Part shown: positions 7,070 through 9,032 of the stretch, piece after piece
Layout of the letters: each line of letters starts with the position of its first letter
Position numbering within the stretch: position 1 is the first letter of the stretch
Assembly (NCBI GenBank): GCA_002483395.1
Contig: DLHV01000154.1
Location: 2,182 to 11,213 of the forward strand
Reading direction: 5' to 3'
DNA length: 9,032 nt
Origin: Chloracidobacterium sp. UBA7659
Lineage (GTDB): Bacteria > Acidobacteriota > Blastocatellia > Pyrinomonadales > Pyrinomonadaceae
Position numbers and translations under genes: made by a program
The notes under the pieces: generated by a model
What the model saw: the letters and a program-made list of their open reading frames with translations, nothing else
Told to the model about the DNA's origin: nothing
Databases searched by the model: none

Positions 7070-8071
7070 ATGAAAACTCTTCTTGAGGTCGAAAACCTGC
7101 AAACGCAGTTCACACTGGGTAAAACGGCTATCCCGGTGATCAAGGGGGTTTCTTTTTCGATCGCCGAAGGGGAAGTTTTAGGTTTGGTCGGTGAATCCGG
7201 AAGCGGAAAAACGATCACGTCGCTTTCGATTATGCGGCTTATTGACCCACCAGGCGAGATCACCGGCGGCAAAGTTATTTTCCACGATTCAGACAGACAA
7301 ATCGATCTATTAAGACAATCGGACAAAGAACTCGAAAATATTTTGGGAAATCGGATCGCGATGATCTTTCAGGATCCGATGACTTCGCTCAACCCGGTTT
7401 TGACGATCGGTTTTCAGATCGCCGAAACGCTGCGTGTTCATCGCCGATTTTCGCGGAGGGATGCGAAACAAAAGGCGACTGACCTGTTGGAAAAAGTGGG
7501 AATCGGCGGACATCGACTTTACGATTACCCGCACGAGTTTTCCGGCGGAATGCGTCAGCGGGTGATGATCGCGATGGCGATAGCCTGCGAACCCAAATTG
7601 CTCATTGCCGACGAACCTACGACCGGGCTCGATGTTACGATCCAGGCGCAGATATTAAACCTGCTGCGCAAATTCCAACACGAACTTGGAATGTCAATCA
7701 TCTTTATCAGCCACGATCTCGGTGTTGTCGCGAAGCTGGCAGACAGAGTCGCGGTCATGTATGCGGGGAGGATCGTGGAAACTGCGTCAGTAAAAGATAT
7801 TTTCGAACGTCCGCAGCATCCTTACACGCAAGCATTGGTCTCGTCGATCCCCAGGCTCGGTTTTCGCGGCAAAAGGTTACGGACGATCCCAGGAGTTCAA
7901 CCGCGGCTTCGCGAAAATAGTATCGGATGTTCATTTTATCCGCGTTGTGATCACCGTATCGGTATCTGCGCAATTGAAACACCTGTTTTGGAGGAATTTT
8001 TTCCGCAGCAATCGGCGGCCTGTTTTGTTGCGCAGACAAAGGTTGGAGGGCGACTCCGTTCTGGTCAATAA
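7070..8071 (+). CDS. OppD/DppD-type ABC transporter ATPase
   Basis: This is a 333-residue nucleotide-binding protein, normal length for OppD/DppD. Seen: Walker A GESGSGKT (41-48), Q-loop Gln101 ([10 protein letters not shown]), signature FSGGMRQR (157-164), Walker B LLIADE (177-182), D-loop GLD and H-loop His215 (SHDLGVV). The C-terminal family extension is complete (QHPYTQAL, then Cys287, Cys293, Cys300 and Cys318). In some OppD/DppD structures these cysteines hold an iron-sulfur cluster, and the spacing C-x5-C-x6-C-x17-C here fits that idea. Role: hydrolyses ATP on the cytoplasmic face to power the importer fed by the binding protein encoded upstream. Its usual partner, OppF/DppF, follows directly but is broken, so the complex as encoded here would lack one ATPase. 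OppD versus DppD cannot be separated by sequence alone. Confidence 0.95.
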   Translation: MKTLLEVENLQTQFTLGKTAIPVIKGVSFSIAEGEVLGLVGESGSGKTITSLSIMRLIDPPGEITGGKVIFHDSDRQIDLLRQSDKELENILGNRIAMIFQDPMTSLNPVLTIGFQIAETLRVHRRFSRRDAKQKATDLLEKVGIGGHRLYDYPHEFSGGMRQRVMIAMAIACEPKLLIADEPTTGLDVTIQAQILNLLRKFQHELGMSIIFISHDLGVVAKLADRVAVMYAGRIVETASVKDIFERPQHPYTQALVSSIPRLGFRGKRLRTIPGVQPRLRENSIGCSFYPRCDHRIGICAIETPVLEEFFPQQSAACFVAQTKVGGRLRSGQ

Positions 8072-8081
8072 AACATCTCTT

Positions 8082-8594
8082 ATGTCTGAGCCGATCCTCC
8101 AAGCCATCGATCTAACAAAGACCTTCACCGTCGGAAGTGGTATTTTCGGCCGCGCGAAAATCGAGAATGTGGCCGTGAACCGCGTCAATTTCGAAATCGA
8201 AAAGGGTGAAACCCTCGGTTTGGTAGGCGAATCAGGCTGTGGAAAATCGACACTCGCTTTATCGATTTTAGGCCTTTATAAAGCGACTAGTGGCCGTATT
8301 TTATTTAATGGAAAGGATATAACAAACGCGGATGAGAGGCTTTTGAAACCGATCCGCCGGCAGATGCAAATGATCTTTCAGGATCCGCTTGCTTCGCTCG
8401 ACCCTCGCCTCACTGTCGAGCAGATCATCAGTGAGCCGCTGGAAATTCATGGCATTGGAACCAGGACCGAGCGAACGAATCTTGCTGCTGAAATGCTCGA
8501 ACGAGTTGGCCTGTCGAGCGAGAATCTCTATCTTTTACCGTACATTGTGACCCACCGTCCGCGCTTATTTTTAGAATTCCTTTTCAGAAAATAA
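8082..8594 (+). pseudogene. Truncated OppF/DppF-type ATPase (first 153 residues, then foreign tail)
   Basis: ATG 8082 (MSEPILQAIDLTKTF) lies ten bases after the stop of the preceding ATPase gene. Residues 1-153 are a clean OppF/DppF N-terminus with Walker A GESGCGKS (49-56) and Q-loop Gln100 (FQDPLASLDP). The family would continue LLP-HEFSGGQRQR; here it changes after LLP (codon ending 8540) to 17 unrelated residues and a TAA at 8592-8594. The signature motif, Walker B, H-loop and the C-terminal extension are missing, and no other frame downstream resumes them. The product cannot work as an ATPase. The break is a rearrangement junction rather than a point mutation, because the downstream DNA encodes an unrelated sigma factor. 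Confidence 0.9.
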
Positions 8595-8616
8595 GGAAGA
8601 AGACATCGATGAAGAC
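8541..8616 (+). other. Rearrangement junction and leader of the sigma-factor gene
   Basis: From base 8541 the sequence is no longer homologous to the ATPase. The 76 bases up to the proposed sigma start are AT-rich in the second half and include a purine-rich stretch GGAAGAAG (8595-8602) that could be a weak ribosome site. No inverted repeat, target duplication or IS end is recognisable by eye at the junction. The promoter of the sigma gene may lie here, but no convincing -35/-10 pair is visible. Confidence 0.5.
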
Positions 8617-9032
8617 ATGCAAGAAGAAGAGATGAACGGCATGGACCTCCTCCTGGAATGGCTATCGCCGGACCGTGTGGAAGCCTCGACGTTATACATG
8701 CAATTATGGCAGGGCCTGGTGGTTTACTTCCTTCGCAACTTCGATGATGCCGAAAGCCTCGCCACAGAGGCTATCCGGCGGACAATGGAAAAACTGAAAG
8801 ATGGGGCAATAGACTGTCGGGCGGGCAAAGCGCGAGGTTATGTATACGGGGTTGCCCGTTTGATAAAACTCGAGGAGTTTCGTAGGAAGGGCCGCCACGT
8901 CCCCTGGAACGAGGAGATTGGAGAATCTCCGCTGGAAATAGATGAGGGTTTTCCCGAGGAACTCTATCAGATGCTCGAGCAGTGCATAGCAAAACTCCCA
9001 TACAATGAACAGCAGCTTCTTTTAGAATATAT
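8617..9032 (+). CDS. Sigma-70 family RNA polymerase sigma factor (ECF-like), 3' end beyond window
   Basis: The frame is open from 8575 to the window end. ATG 8617 is preferred (16 residues before the conserved WLSPDR), with ATG 8632 and 8641 as alternatives. Of the 138 visible residues, ~24-93 fit sigma region 2: LYMQLWQGLVVYFL, then FDDAESLATEAIRR in the place of the usual AEDLAQETF, then ARGYVYGVARLIKLEEFRRKGR. Residues ~119-138 (LEQCIAKLPYNEQQLLLEY) are the start of region 4. Known: small sigma factors of this divergent style are frequent in Acidobacteriota, where they redirect RNA polymerase to accessory promoters. No anti-sigma gene is visible because the window ends. The gene is intact at its 5' side although it sits directly after a broken transporter gene, so it came with the rearranged DNA or marks the next locus. 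Confidence 0.82.
   Translation, partial: MQEEEMNGMDLLLEWLSPDRVEASTLYMQLWQGLVVYFLRNFDDAESLATEAIRRTMEKLKDGAIDCRAGKARGYVYGVARLIKLEEFRRKGRHVPWNEEIGESPLEIDEGFPEELYQMLEQCIAKLPYNEQQLLLEY

Noticed and set aside
7947..8081. Upstream start for the OppF/DppF gene
   Set aside because: It would overlap the preceding ATPase by over 120 bp with unrelated residues; ATG 8082 gives the conserved family N-terminus.
1..9032. CRISPR array, toxin-antitoxin pair or complete known defence system
   Set aside because: No regularly spaced repeat-spacer pattern and no intact pair of small genes was found. Only remnants of possible accessory genes are present.

Overview
The window looks like a mosaic stretch of a Gram-negative bacterial chromosome. 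The best guess is Acidobacteriota, Blastocatellia-like, based on the style of the S9 peptidase, the Tat-exported solute-binding lipoprotein and the divergent ECF-like sigma factor. No rRNA or complete housekeeping gene is present to confirm this. Base composition shifts along the window: the left gene is clearly AT-richer than the transporter genes on the right.

Region 1 (1-2500) is the 3' part of a large S9-family serine peptidase with a beta-propeller and an alpha/beta-hydrolase domain. Its 5' end lies outside the window. Region 2 (2501-3323) has no convincing gene. It holds a site-specific recombination locus: the 3' part of tRNA-Pro(GGG), starting exactly at the anticodon loop (3011-3055), its terminator, and a pair of 11-bp tandem repeats on each side (2883-2904 and 3101-3122) that look like integrase arm-binding sites. 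Region 3 (3324-4674) is a coupled excisionase-like gene and a tyrosine recombinase with all six catalytic residues expected for the family. Together regions 2 and 3 form the recombination module of an integrative element. Because repeats occur on both sides of the core and the tRNA 5' half is missing, the arrangement resembles attP or the junction of two tandem elements more than a simple single insertion.

Region 4 (4668-5299, minus strand) carries the decayed remains of two coupled genes. One ends in a zinc-finger/HNH-like module (CAVC ... CPNH). The other is a short N-terminal piece that resembles, from memory, UvrD-type helicases with a RelE-like N-terminus. This could be a ruined defence or accessory operon.

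Region 5 (5301-8594) is an incomplete peptide/nickel-type ABC importer on the plus strand: a Tat lipoprotein solute-binding protein, an intact OppD/DppD ATPase, and a second ATPase (OppF/DppF) cut off after residue 153. The two permease genes are not here. Region 6 (8541-9032) is unrelated DNA joined at the break. It carries the start of a sigma-70 family (ECF-like) sigma factor that runs off the right edge and may be the first gene of another accessory operon.

The main lesson is repeated rearrangement within 9 kb: an integrase attachment locus, a decayed operon, and a transporter operon broken on its right and abutting remnants on its left. I see no complete new system, but the attachment locus, the ruined zinc-finger operon and the sigma-factor cargo starting at the right edge all deserve checking.
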